Translations under genes and position numbers: made by a program
Notes under the pieces: model-generated
The model's input: only the letters and a program-made list of their open reading frames with translations
What the model was told of the DNA's origin: nothing
Databases searched by the model: none
Assembly: GCF_014857905.1 (NCBI RefSeq)
Contig: NZ_JACYXE010000005.1
Span: 124,001 to 188,000, forward strand
Reading direction: 5' to 3'
From: Agilicoccus flavus
Lineage (GTDB): Bacteria; Actinomycetota; Actinomycetes; Actinomycetales; Dermatophilaceae
DNA length: 64,000 nucleotides
Shown: in pieces, positions 9,147 to 17,934 of the stretch
Numbering within the stretch: the first letter of the stretch is position 1
How the letters are laid out: each line of letters starts with the position of its first letter

Positions 9147-10373
9147 ATGAGCGACGCATCCGCCCCCGGGGGCCACCGCCTCGGATCCCCCGCTTACCGC
9201 CGCATCACCGTGGCGCTGTTCCTCGCGGGCCTCGCGACGTTCGCGCTGCTCTACAGCACCCAGCCGATCCTGCCGACCCTCGCCTCCTACTACGGGGTGA
9301 GCGCGGCGCAGAGCGCGTGGACGGTGTCGTTCGCCACGGTCGGCCTGGGCCTGTCGCTGCTCGTCGCCGGCCCGGCGAGCGAGGTCGTGGGCCGGACGCC
9401 GTTGATGTTCGCGTCGCTGTTCTCCTCCGCCGTCGTCGCGGTGGCGTGCGGCCTCGTCGACTCCTGGCCCGTGCTGCTCGCGCTGCGCGCGGTCCAGGGC
9501 GTCACCCTGGCGGGGCTGCCGGCGGTGGCGATGGCGTACGTCGCCGACGAGGTGCACCGGGCCGACTCCGCCCGGGCCGCCGGGCTCTACATCTCCGGCA
9601 CCGCGTTGGGCGGGATGTCGGGCCGCCTCATCACGGGATTCCTCGCCGATCTGTTCGGGTGGCGGGCCGCCCTCGTCGGCATCGGGGGCGTCGGGCTCGC
9701 CTGCGCGGTCGGGGTGTTCGCCCTCCTCCCCCGCTCGCGCCGGTTCAGGCCCGCGCCGGCGAGCCTGCGTCACCTGTGGGGCTCGACGCGCGGGCTCGCG
9801 GGCGACCCGGCGATGCTCGCGCTGTTCGGCATCGCGTTCACGTCGATGGGCGCCTTCGTCGGGGTGTTCAACGCGCTCGCGTTCCGGCTCGAGGCGCCGC
9901 CGTACGGGTTGTCGGTCGGGGTCGCGGGCCTCGTCTTCCTCACGTACGCGCTCGGCTCGGTCGGGTCCGCGCGCGCCGGACGCGCCGCCGGGCGATGGGG
10001 GCACCGGGCCGTGGAGCCCGTCGCGGTGCTCGTCATGCTCGCCGGGCTGCTGGTCACGCTCGCCACGCCGCTGTGGCTCGTCGTCGCCGGGGTGGCCGTC
10101 ATGACGCTGGGGTTCTTCGCGGCCCACGGCGTCGCGAGCGGGTGGGTCGCGACGCGCGCGAGCATCGGCGTCGGAGCGACCGGGCAGGCCAGCTCCCTCT
10201 ACCTGTTCTGCTACTACCTCGGGTCGTCGCTGTTCGGGAGCCTCGCGGGGCAGGCGTGGACGGCCGCGCGCTGGCCGGGCGTCGTCGCGCTGGCCGCCGG
10301 GCTCGTCGCGGTGAGCCTCGCGCTGTCCCTGGTGCTGCGCCGGATCCCGCGCCTGCCCGAGCCGACCCGCTGA
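9147..10373 (+). CDS. MFS exporter, YnfM/AraJ-like
   Basis: The 408-residue protein has 12 predicted membrane helices. The N-terminus contains LLYSTQPILPTLASYYGVS, a hallmark of the YnfM-type (drug:H+ antiporter 1) branch, where YSTQP/QPILP is typical. A motif A-like AGPASEVVGRTPLM lies between helices two and three. These proteins export sugars, sugar derivatives or drugs; the substrate here cannot be told from sequence. ATG at 9147 is used as start, 57 bases after the tandem repeat array. There is no adjacent regulator, and the next gene is 240 bases downstream. Confidence 0.82.
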   Translation: MSDASAPGGHRLGSPAYRRITVALFLAGLATFALLYSTQPILPTLASYYGVSAAQSAWTVSFATVGLGLSLLVAGPASEVVGRTPLMFASLFSSAVVAVACGLVDSWPVLLALRAVQGVTLAGLPAVAMAYVADEVHRADSARAAGLYISGTALGGMSGRLITGFLADLFGWRAALVGIGGVGLACAVGVFALLPRSRRFRPAPASLRHLWGSTRGLAGDPAMLALFGIAFTSMGAFVGVFNALAFRLEAPPYGLSVGVAGLVFLTYALGSVGSARAGRAAGRWGHRAVEPVAVLVMLAGLLVTLATPLWLVVAGVAVMTLGFFAAHGVASGWVATRASIGVGATGQASSLYLFCYYLGSSLFGSLAGQAWTAARWPGVVALAAGLVAVSLALSLVLRRIPRLPEPTR

Positions 10374-10613
10374 CCGCCGGCCGGCCCCGCCGGACCCACC
10401 GGCCGACGCCGCCACGCATCGGCCACACGCGAACCACCCCGGCCGACCGCTCCACCGCGCCACGCATCACCGCCCGCCCCGGGACACCCACCGCACCACC
10501 GACCCCGCCACGCACCCCTGCCCGGGCGGGGCGCCGCCACCGACCCGGGTGCCGCCACGGCGTGGGGCGTGCCAGGCTGGAGGTCGGAGCCGCACCGAGC
10601 AGGGAGGATCGCG

Positions 10614-11387
10614 ATGCACGACGTCGTCCGCGTGGCGGGGTGCCAGATCACCTCGACCCCCGACCCCGACACGAACCTGCGCCTCGCCGGGGAGGCCGTG
10701 GCGCGCGCCGCCGAGGCCGGGGCCCGCATCGCCGTGCTGCCGGAGGCGACGATGGCGACCTTCGAGGCCGACCTGCGCGCCGTCGCCGAACCCCTCGACG
10801 GACGGTTCGCGACCGGGATCCGCGAGCTGGCCGACACCCACGACATCACCGTGGTCGTCGGTGTCTTCGAGCCCGCCGACGACGGCCGCGTCCACAACAC
10901 GCTGCTGCTCACCGGGCGCGGGGTCGAGGCGAGCTACCGCAAGATCCACATGTACGACGCGTTCGGCGGCGGGGAGTCCAAGCTCGTCGCCCCGGGGACG
11001 CAGCTCGTCACCGTTCCCGTCGACGGCGTGCCCGTCGGGGTCGCCACCTGCTACGACGTGCGGTTCGCCGACCAGTTCACCGCCCTCGGTCGGGCGGGGG
11101 CGCAGCTCGTCATCCTGCCGGCCTCGTGGGGCGAGGGCCCCGGCAAGGCCGAGCAGTGGGACGTCCTCCTGCGCGCCCGGGCGATGGACGCGCAGGCGTG
11201 GCTCCTCGGCGTCGACCAGGCGTGGACCCCGCCGAAGGGCAAGCTCGCCCTCGGCGTCGGCCGGAGCGCGCTCGTCGACCCGACCGGCCACGTCCGGGCC
11301 CAGCTCGGCCCGTCTCCCGAGGTGCTCGTCGCCGACGTCGACCTGTCCCTCGTCGAGTCGACCCGCGCCACCGTTCCCATCCTCTGA
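10614..11387 (+). CDS. carbon-nitrogen hydrolase (nitrilase superfamily amidase)
   Basis: The 257-residue cytosolic enzyme carries the nitrilase-superfamily triad E44 (VLPEATM), K110 (YRKIHMYD) and C146 (GVATCYDVRF). Its length and the YRKIHMYDAF/CYDVRFADQ wording resemble the branch containing deaminated glutathione amidase and omega-amidase-like enzymes. It therefore probably hydrolyses a small carboxamide and releases ammonia. The start is ATG at 10614 after AGGGAGG. It stands alone, followed by a short hairpin and then a repeated inverted element. The exact substrate is uncertain. Confidence 0.85.
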   Translation: MHDVVRVAGCQITSTPDPDTNLRLAGEAVARAAEAGARIAVLPEATMATFEADLRAVAEPLDGRFATGIRELADTHDITVVVGVFEPADDGRVHNTLLLTGRGVEASYRKIHMYDAFGGGESKLVAPGTQLVTVPVDGVPVGVATCYDVRFADQFTALGRAGAQLVILPASWGEGPGKAEQWDVLLRARAMDAQAWLLGVDQAWTPPKGKLALGVGRSALVDPTGHVRAQLGPSPEVLVADVDLSLVESTRATVPIL

Positions 11388-11406
11388 CCGACCGCGACCC
11401 GGTCGG
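11388..11406 (+). terminator. short hairpin after amidase gene
   Basis: A 7-bp perfect stem (CCGACCG / CGGTCGG) with a 5-base loop lies immediately after the stop codon at 11385-11387. It is a modest candidate terminator. Confidence 0.35.
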
Positions 11407-11431
11407 CGCCCGCCGGGCTCCCGGAGTGAAC

Positions 11432-11550
11432 AACCATTCGGGCCGGGTCGACGCCGGCGGCAGCCGCGCCCCGATCTGAGATTCCCTGCGCCACAGCACC
11501 ATTCCGATCGACACCCGTCGGCGACCCCCGCCGACCCGGCCGGAATGGTT
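11432..11550. repeat. inverted-repeat element, copy A
   Basis: The ends are AACCATTCGGGCCGGGTC (11432-11449) and GACCCGGCCGGAATGGTT (11533-11550). They are inverted repeats of each other with one mismatch in 18. The same terminal sequence bounds a second element at 26619-26733 with a largely different interior. A further partial match to the terminus (CCATTCCGATCGAC) lies inside at about 11498-11511. There is no open frame inside. It fits a MITE-like non-autonomous element or a long-hairpin intergenic repeat, and it lies between two convergent genes. Confidence 0.7.
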
Positions 11551-11641
11551 CGAAGGTCACGGGCACCGCCCACCACGATCGCCCCGGCGGTGCCGCAGGT
11601 GGCCCCGCCGACCGGGCGGGTGGCCGGGCGGGTGTCGGGGA

Positions 11642-13996
11642 TCAGCGGCCGAAGGCGATCCCGTCGAGGGCGACGGTGCCCGAGCGGACGACGACCTTGA
11701 CCGTGTGGGCGCCGTAGCGCAGCGGGAGCACCGCGGCCGTGGTCGCGACCGACGCCGTGGCCGACGCCGTCGACAGCGCCGCGACGCGGCGACCGTCCAC
11801 GTACACGTCCGCCCGTCCGCCGGCGCGGTTCCGCGCGACGACGAGCCCCACGAGGCTGGTCCGCGCGCCGAGGGTGATCGTCGACCCGCGCCGGCCGGTG
11901 AGAAGAGTGCCCCCGACGGCGGCGCGCGACGCGGACGGCGTCCAGGTGCCGGTGCGGCGGCCGGACAGCCGGGTGACGTCGGCCGGGACGGCCTGGGTCG
12001 TCGGCGCCGACCACCCGCCCGGCGTGGTGCCCGCGACCGCGCGGACGCGCACGTCGACGACGGCGCCACGGCGGCCGGGGAGGTCGAGCGTGGTCCGCGT
12101 CGTGCGCGCGGCGGTGCGCCACGGGCCCACCGATCGCGCGCCGGACGCGGCGCGCGCGACGGCCCGCAGCTGCACCTCGTAGACGAGCGGGCCCGGCCCG
12201 GGCGCGCTCCACGCGACGCGGATCGCGGGGGCCGACGGGACCCGGGGCGCGAGGAGCGTCGACCGCGGGGCCTGACGCACGGGCGCCGGGGCGGTTGCGG
12301 TCGGGGTAGGCGTGGGTGTCACGACCGGTGCGGGCGTCAGGACGGGCGTGGGCGTCACGACCGGTGTGGGCGTCACGACGGGCGTGGGGGCCGGCGTCGA
12401 CGTGGTCGGCGACGGCGCGGGGGCGGGCGCGGCCACGGGGGCCGGAGCCGCGACGGGGGCCGGGGCCGAGGTGGGCGCCGCGAGGCGGGCGACGGCGCGC
12501 GCGGCGTCGACGATGCCGGACCCGCAGCCCCAGCACGAGGTCGTGAACGGGCGGGCCGTCTCGACGACGATCCGCTCGGACTCCGCCGGGCTCAGGCCGG
12601 GGCGAACCGCGTGCAGGAGGGCGATGACGCCGCTGACGTGCGGCGCGGCCATCGACGTGCCCACCATGCCGCCGTAGGCGGCTCCGATCGGCCCCTGGGT
12701 GCCCTTGTCGATCGTGGACGCGATGTAGTCGCCGCCGCCGGCGCCACCGGGAGCCGAGACGTCGACGACGGAACCGCGGTTCGTGTACCCCGTGGGCGCG
12801 CCGGTGCTCGACGTGGCGGCGACGTCGATGACGCCGACGCAGTTGCCGGGGCTGGAGAGGTTGGCGTCGCCCGCGGAGTTGCCGGCCGCCGCGACGATCG
12901 CGGCGCCGCGGGCGCGCACCTGGTCGACGACGGTCTGCAGCGCCGTCGTGCACCTGCCGGCCGCGCCGAGGGAGACGTTGAGCACGGTCGCCGGCGTCGC
13001 GTTGGCGGGCACGCCGCTCACGGCGCCGCCCGAGGCCCACATCATCGCGTCGAGGACGTCGGACAGGGCGCCGCCGCAGGCCCCGGTGACGCGCACCGGC
13101 TGCACGCGCACGAGCGGGGCGACGCCGGTGGTGCCGGCCCCGTCCGCCGCGGCGGCCACCGTGCCGGCCACGTGCGTGCCGTGCCAGACGCTGTCCGCCG
13201 CGTCAGGGTCGCCGTCGCACTGTCCGGCGGCCTGCCAGTCGCCCTGGTCCGTGGCGTCCGCGTCGCGGCCACCGCCGTCGCGGGCCCGACCGGAGTCGCT
13301 GATGAAGTCGTAGCCGGCGACGACGCGGCCCGCGAACTCGGGGTGGGGCACGAGTCCGGAGTCGATGACGGCGACGGTCGCGCCGGCGCCGCGCGTGGTC
13401 GACCAGGCGGTCTCCGCGTTCGCCCCGGTAGGGCCGAGGTCCCACTGCGTCGCGGCCGCGGCCGCGCTCGGCAGCGCCAGGGGGCGGATGACGACGTCGG
13501 GCTCGGCGAAGACGACGTCGGGGCGCGCGGCCAGCACCGCGGCCACGGCCGCGGCGTCCGCCGGGTCGGCGCCGTCGACGAGGGTGGCGCCCGACCCGAG
13601 GCGGCGCTCGACGGCGAGGTCGCCGGTGTCCGCGGCCGCCCCGGCCGCGTCGAGCGCCCGGTCCTGCGCCGCCGACGAGACGGCGGCGGCGCTGCCCGGC
13701 GCGAAGCGGACGATGACGTCCCCGGTCGGCTCCGGTACCTGCGCGCCCTCCCCGACGGTCGTGGCGGGGCCGCCGGCCGGCGCGGAGGTCGCGGTCGGCG
13801 CGGCAAAGTTCGCCGTCGGCGTCGAGGACGCCGCCCCGGGCTCCGAGTTCAGCGGCGTCGACGACGCCGCGGGCACCGCGCCGGCCCCGACGATCGCGGC
13901 CACGGCCAGAGCGACCGACATCCGCGTCGTCCCGCGCCGCCCGGCGCCGCGCCGCCGGCGACCGCCGTCGTCCAGATCGGTCTCCCGTGCGCGCAT
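11642..13996 (-). CDS. secreted subtilisin-like serine protease (S8)
   Basis: The 784-residue preproprotein begins at ATG 13996, behind GAGGGA. It has a basic N-terminus and a hydrophobic signal segment at about residues 27-45. An inhibitor-I9-like propeptide follows (about 90-165, with GDVIVRFAPGS and ARPDVVFAEPDVV). The protease domain carries D212 (VAVIDSG), H272 (HGTHVAG), oxyanion N373 (AAGNSAG) and S448 (GTSMAAPH). After it come a Pro/Ala/Thr-rich linker with repeated TPTPVV units (about 12306-12400), a fibronectin-III-like module and a C-terminal carbohydrate-binding-like beta domain ending in VALDGIAFGR. It is an exported, probably wall-crossing or wall-associated peptidase. The linker repeats could vary in number between strains. 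Confidence 0.9.
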   Translation of the reverse strand: MRARETDLDDGGRRRRGAGRRGTTRMSVALAVAAIVGAGAVPAASSTPLNSEPGAASSTPTANFAAPTATSAPAGGPATTVGEGAQVPEPTGDVIVRFAPGSAAAVSSAAQDRALDAAGAAADTGDLAVERRLGSGATLVDGADPADAAAVAAVLAARPDVVFAEPDVVIRPLALPSAAAAATQWDLGPTGANAETAWSTTRGAGATVAVIDSGLVPHPEFAGRVVAGYDFISDSGRARDGGGRDADATDQGDWQAAGQCDGDPDAADSVWHGTHVAGTVAAAADGAGTTGVAPLVRVQPVRVTGACGGALSDVLDAMMWASGGAVSGVPANATPATVLNVSLGAAGRCTTALQTVVDQVRARGAAIVAAAGNSAGDANLSSPGNCVGVIDVAATSSTGAPTGYTNRGSVVDVSAPGGAGGGDYIASTIDKGTQGPIGAAYGGMVGTSMAAPHVSGVIALLHAVRPGLSPAESERIVVETARPFTTSCWGCGSGIVDAARAVARLAAPTSAPAPVAAPAPVAAPAPAPSPTTSTPAPTPVVTPTPVVTPTPVLTPAPVVTPTPTPTATAPAPVRQAPRSTLLAPRVPSAPAIRVAWSAPGPGPLVYEVQLRAVARAASGARSVGPWRTAARTTRTTLDLPGRRGAVVDVRVRAVAGTTPGGWSAPTTQAVPADVTRLSGRRTGTWTPSASRAAVGGTLLTGRRGSTITLGARTSLVGLVVARNRAGGRADVYVDGRRVAALSTASATASVATTAAVLPLRYGAHTVKVVVRSGTVALDGIAFGR

Positions 13997-14368
13997 GGCC
14001 TGATCCCTCGCCCCTCGTGTCCGCATCCGTTCGGTCCGGACCCTCATCGGTCACGCCGGGGGACGTCCTGAGCGGGTGTCCGACAGCACTTCGGGTTCCC
14101 CTCGCGCTCACAGCCGGTCGCGACCAGGTCGCGAGGCGGCCGGGGCCCGACGCCCTCCCCCGCGTCGTGAGATCGGCTTCCCCACGCACCCTCCGGCCCC
14201 GCCCCCGGCCGCCACTCCCGCCCCGCGAACCCCCCCGGCTCGTCGGCCGGCCCGCCCGACGCTCTGCCCGCCGGTTCTCGGAATCGCTCCGCCCGGGAAG
14301 CGGTGACGGGCAACGAGGCCCGGCCCCCCGGGGTGGCACCCGGACCAGGCGGACGGCAGGGTGGAGAC
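13997..14368. other. intergenic region between divergent protease and SRPBCC genes
   Basis: This 372-base stretch separates two divergent genes. It carries the ribosome sites of both (GAGGGA for the protease; GGTGGAG just before 14369). I see no clear promoter hexamers, RNA gene or small coding frame. It is rich in C-tracts and lacks any strong palindrome. Confidence 0.45.
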
Positions 14369-14836
14369 ATGACCCAGGAGAACAAGATCACCGTGACCCG
14401 TACCGTCGACGCGTCCGCCAAGGACCTGTTCGACGTCCTCACCAACCCGCAGCGGCACGCCGAGATCGACGGGTCCGGCTACGTCGTCTCCGACAGCAAG
14501 ACCGACCGCATCACCGCCAACGGCCAGACGTTCACGATGAACATGAACGGCGAGCACATGGGTGGCGACTACCAGACCGACAACCACGTGACCGGGTACG
14601 TCGAGAACAAGCTCCTCGCCTGGCAGACCGCCCCCGCCGGCACCGAGCCCAAGGGCTGGGAATGGCTGTGGGAGCTCGAGCCCCTCGACGCCGGCGACAC
14701 GCGCGTCACCCTCACCTACGACTGGTCGAAGGTGACGGACAAGGCGCTGCTCAAGAAGGTGAGCTTCCCGCTCGTCTCCGAGGAGGCGCTCGAGACCTCC
14801 CTCGGCAACCTCGCCGCGGCGGTCACCCCGAGCTGA
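14369..14836 (+). CDS. SRPBCC family (polyketide cyclase-like) protein
   Basis: The 155-residue protein fits the SRPBCC/START-like fold. It opens with ITVTRTVDASAKDLFDVLTN, the usual first strand and helix, and has W-rich strands (LLAWQTAP, GWEWLWELEPL) and the typical DTRVTLTYDWSKV before a long C-terminal helix. Such proteins bind hydrophobic ligands in a deep cavity; no catalytic residues can be assigned. The start is ATG at 14369. A 15-bp perfect hairpin follows the gene, so it is probably transcribed alone. Confidence 0.82.
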   Translation: MTQENKITVTRTVDASAKDLFDVLTNPQRHAEIDGSGYVVSDSKTDRITANGQTFTMNMNGEHMGGDYQTDNHVTGYVENKLLAWQTAPAGTEPKGWEWLWELEPLDAGDTRVTLTYDWSKVTDKALLKKVSFPLVSEEALETSLGNLAAAVTPS

Positions 14837-14850
14837 CCGCTCGCGCTCGA

Positions 14851-14896
14851 CGGCGCCCGGCGGCCCGCGGAGGACACCCGTGGCCGCCGGGCGCCG
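14851..14896 (+). terminator. hairpin terminator after SRPBCC gene
   Basis: A perfect 15-bp stem (CGGCGCCCGGCGGCC / GGCCGCCGGGCGCCG) with a 16-base loop lies 15 bases after the stop codon. There is no U-tract, as is common for GC-rich actinobacteria. Confidence 0.75.
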
Positions 14897-14997
14897 GCCG
14901 TTGCGCCCGGGATCGAACCGGGCCGGCGCCGCCCCGCACCCGCCCCGGGAGGGGCGTCCGCCACCGTCGACCGAGGGTCGTGCGCGAGGATGGGCGG

Positions 14998-15396
14998 ATG
15001 CTGCCGCTCGAACTCGCCCGGGACCTGTCCGCCGCGGGGATGGCGTGGGTGCCGTCGGCCGGGGACCGGTTCGTCATCGACGCCCCCGACCTCACCAGCG
15101 ACGTCTTCCACCTCGCCGACATGGTCGCCGACCTGCACCAGTTCGTCGACGGGCCCGTCGTGGGCTTCAACGGGACGACGGAGTGGGCGCTCGACTCCGT
15201 GGAGCTCGACCAGGTCGTCTGGCTGCCGCGGGAGGATCAGCTGCGCGACGCCCTCGGCGACGCGTTCGTGCGCCTCGACCGCGGGGCGGACGGATACGAG
15301 GTGCTCGTGCGCGTGGGCGCCTCGGAGCAGCGCGAGGGCGACGCGGACGTCGAGACCGCCTACGCCCGGGCCCTGCTCGCGGTGCTCCGCGCCTGA
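14998..15396 (+). CDS. CpaE-like small protein (conserved in actinobacteria)
   Basis: The 132-residue soluble protein begins at ATG 14998. It has the pattern seen in a small actinobacterial family: an N-terminal LELARDLSAAGMAWVPSAGD and FVIDAPDLTSDVFHLADMV. These are followed by a central GFNGTTEWALDSVELDQVVW and WLPREDQLRDALGDAF. Members are often labelled 'pilus assembly protein CpaE', but they lack the ATPase domain of real CpaE and no pilus genes are near. I regard the function as unknown. It lies 88 bases upstream of the sugar isomerase gene on the same strand. Confidence 0.65.
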   Translation: MLPLELARDLSAAGMAWVPSAGDRFVIDAPDLTSDVFHLADMVADLHQFVDGPVVGFNGTTEWALDSVELDQVVWLPREDQLRDALGDAFVRLDRGADGYEVLVRVGASEQREGDADVETAYARALLAVLRA

Positions 15397-15484
15397 CGAG
15401 GGAGGTCGAGGCGCTCGCCCGCTCTTGCCGGCGGGAGCTGCTTAGGTGGTGGGGAACCCCTCGACCGAGACGAAGGACATGGCA

Positions 15485-16381
15485 ATGAGCGAGACGACGA
15501 CCACCTCCCCCATCGGCTGCCACGGGCTCGTGTTCAGCGGCAACGTCGACGAACAGGGCATCGCGGAGGCGGTGGCGCGCACCGAGAAGGCCGGTTTCGA
15601 CCTCCTCGAGATCCCGCTGCTCGACCCGTTCGGGTTCGACGTCGCGGCCGCCAAGCGGGCCCTCGCCGCCCACGACGTGCAGGTCACGGCCTCCCTCGGG
15701 CTGCCCGAGGGCGCCGACATCAGCACCGGCGACCCGGAGCAGGTGCAGCGCGGCGAGAAGGTCCTCCAGCGCGTCCTCGAGGTGATGAGCGACCTGGAGT
15801 CCCGGCACGTGTGCGGCGTGCTCTACGGGATGCTCAAGAAGTACCCGGCCCCGGCGACCGACGCCGGACGCGCCGCGAGCCAGGAGGTGCTCGCCCGCAT
15901 CGGCCGCCGCGCGACCGAGCTCGGCATCACCGTCTCGCTCGAGATCGTCAACCGGTACGAGAGCAACATGTTCAACACGGCGACGGGGGCGCTCGCGTTC
16001 CTCGACGAGATCGGCGAGGACGCCCTCAAGGCCCACCTCGACACCTACCACATGAACATTGAGGAGTCGGACATGTTCCTGCCGGTCCTCGCGGCCGCGC
16101 AGGCGGGCCGGCTGGGCTACGTCCACATCGGCGAGAGCCACCGCGGGTACCTCGGGACGGGGACCGTCGACTTCGACTCCTTCTTCCGCGCGCTGCACCA
16201 CGTGGGCTACGACGGGCCGATCACGTTCGAGTCGTTCTCGACCGCGGTCGTCGACGACGTCCTGTCCACCTCCCTCGCCATCTGGCGCAACCTCTGGAAG
16301 GACGGCGACGACCTCGCCGCCCACGCCAACGCCTACATCCGCGGCGCCCTGCGCTCGAACGAGACGCTCGAGATGCACTGA
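15485..16381 (+). CDS. sugar 3-epimerase/isomerase, TIM-barrel (tagatose/psicose epimerase-like)
   Basis: The 298-residue protein belongs to the xylose isomerase-like TIM-barrel superfamily. Metal-binding residues of the D-tagatose/D-psicose 3-epimerase branch are recognisable in VSLEIVNRYESN (Glu), KAHLDTYHMNIEESDM (Asp and the conserved HMNIEE), VHIGESHRGYLGTG (His/Arg) and ITFESFS (Glu). The expected reaction is C3 epimerisation of a free ketose with Mn2+ or Mg2+. ATG 15485 is preferred over ATG 15479 because only the former has proper spacing from AAGGA. The next gene, an interrupted MHS transporter, is likely its uptake partner. Hydroxypyruvate isomerase or an EryC-like tetrulose-phosphate racemase are alternatives within the superfamily. 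Confidence 0.8.
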   Translation: MSETTTTSPIGCHGLVFSGNVDEQGIAEAVARTEKAGFDLLEIPLLDPFGFDVAAAKRALAAHDVQVTASLGLPEGADISTGDPEQVQRGEKVLQRVLEVMSDLESRHVCGVLYGMLKKYPAPATDAGRAASQEVLARIGRRATELGITVSLEIVNRYESNMFNTATGALAFLDEIGEDALKAHLDTYHMNIEESDMFLPVLAAAQAGRLGYVHIGESHRGYLGTGTVDFDSFFRALHHVGYDGPITFESFSTAVVDDVLSTSLAIWRNLWKDGDDLAAHANAYIRGALRSNETLEMH

Positions 16382-16484
16382 GGGCACAGGGAGTCGGCAC
16401 CATCGGCGCGCCGCCCCACGAGCCGTCCCCGATGTGAGACGCGCGTGTCACCATGTGGTCCTCTCCGACCCGAAGGGACCACCC

Positions 16485-17828
16485 GTGAGCACCGCCCCCT
16501 CCCCCGCGCCGACGCCCGCCGGGCGCGACGACGCCCCGTCGACACCGCCGCACTCGATGGGGCGCATCGCCGTGGCGAGCCTCATCGGCACGACGATCGA
16601 GTTCTACGACTTCTACGCCTACGGCATCGCGGCGGCCCTCGTCCTCAACGCCGCGTTCTTCCCGACCCTCGACGAGACGGCCGGCACCCTCGCCGCGTTC
16701 TCGACGTACGCCGTCGCCTTCGTCGCGCGTCCCGTCGGCTCGATCGTCCTCGGGCACTGAGGCGACCGGGTCGGCCGGAAGTCCGTGCTCATCGTGTCGC
16801 TGCTCATGATGGGCCTGTCGACCGTGCTCATCGGCCTGCTGCCCGAGTACTCGACGCTCGGGGTCGCGGCCGCCGCGATCCTCGTCGTGCTCCGGTTCAT
16901 CCAGGGCGTGGGCCTCGGCGGCGAGTGGGGCGGCGCGGCCCTCATCGCCGTCGAGCACGCCCCGCCCGGCAAGCGCGGCTTCTACGGGCTCTTCCCGCAG
17001 CTCGGCCCGTCGATCGGGTTCATCCTCGCCAACGGTGTCTTCCTCGTCGCGCGCCTCAACATGGACGCCGAGGCCTTCCGCTCGTGGGGGTGGCGGGTGC
17101 CGTTCATCGCGAGCATCGTGCTCGTCCTCGTCGGCCTCTGGGTCCGGGTCCAGATCGCCGAGACCTCCGTCTTCGCGGAGGCCGCCCGCCGCGAGTCGCT
17201 GTCGCGGATCCCCGTCCTCGACCTCGTCCGCCACGAGTGGAAGCACCTGCTCCTCGGCGCCGGGATCATGATGATGCAGTACACGCTCTTCTACACGGCG
17301 ACGACGTACTGCCTGTCGTACGGCACGAAGACGCTGAAGATCGAGCAGGTGACGATGCTGACGATCACCATGCTCGCCGTCCTCGCGCTCGCGGCGGGGA
17401 CGCTCGTCAGTTCCCCGCTGTCGGACCGGGTGGGCCGCCGCCGGGTCCTGGCCGTCTCGGCCGCCCTCGGGGTCGTCTGGGGGCTCGTCATGTTCCCCCT
17501 GATCGACACGGGCCACTACGCCCTCATCTGGCTCGCCCTCGCGGGTGCCCTGCTCGTCATGGGCCTGACGTTCGGGCCGATGGCCGCCTACCTGCCCGAG
17601 CTGTTCCCGACCCGCTACCGCTACTCGGGAGCGGGCCTCGCCTACAGCCTCGGCGGGATCCTCGGCGGGTCCCTGCCGCCCATCGTCGCCACGTGGTTGC
17701 AGGCGCGGTGGGGCTCGGGCAGCGTCGGCGTGTACGTCGCGGCCGTCGCCGTGATCTCGCTGCTGTGCACCCTCGCCGCCCCCGAGACCGTCGACCGGTC
17801 CCTGGAGGACGAGCCGGTCGCGGCCTGA
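16485..17828 (+). pseudogene. MHS-family MFS transporter interrupted by in-frame TGA
   Basis: Translation from GTG 16485 gives a normal MHS-family start (IEFYDFYAYGIAAALVLN, then FVARPVGSIVLGH). It meets TGA at 16758-16760, exactly inside the family motif GHxGDRxGRK. The same frame resumes with GDRVGRKSVLIVS and continues with all expected helices to 17828, including VGLGGEWGGAALIAVEHAP and a second motif A (SDRVGRRR). Full length would be 447 residues, normal for metabolite:proton symporters. No frameshift is present, only this stop. Either the gene is inactivated, the stop is read through, or one base is miscalled (TGG to TGA would suffice). Its upstream neighbour is a ketose epimerase. Confidence 0.85.
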
Positions 17829-17934
17829 CACGCGACCTGCGACGAAAGACGGTTGCCGGGCAGGTCGACGGCGGGCCAGGCTGACCGGACCAGCGCGGGG
17901 CGGCGGGCGCCCCGGCGGACGGAGGGGGTCGCGC

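Noticed and set aside
14998-15396. Pilus assembly ATPase CpaE
   Set aside because: The product is 132 residues, lacks a Walker motif and has no pilus genes nearby; only a loose family label connects them.
15485-16381. The missing L-erythrulose-1-phosphate isomerase of the tetritol pathway
   Set aside because: LerI is of the triosephosphate isomerase family, whereas this protein has the metal-site pattern of ketose 3-epimerases; it is also 11 kb away beside its own transporter gene.
16758-16760. TGA as a selenocysteine codon in the MHS transporter
   Set aside because: The residue lies in a cytosolic loop motif with no redox role and the family has no selenoproteins. No selenocysteine-insertion hairpin is apparent right after it.
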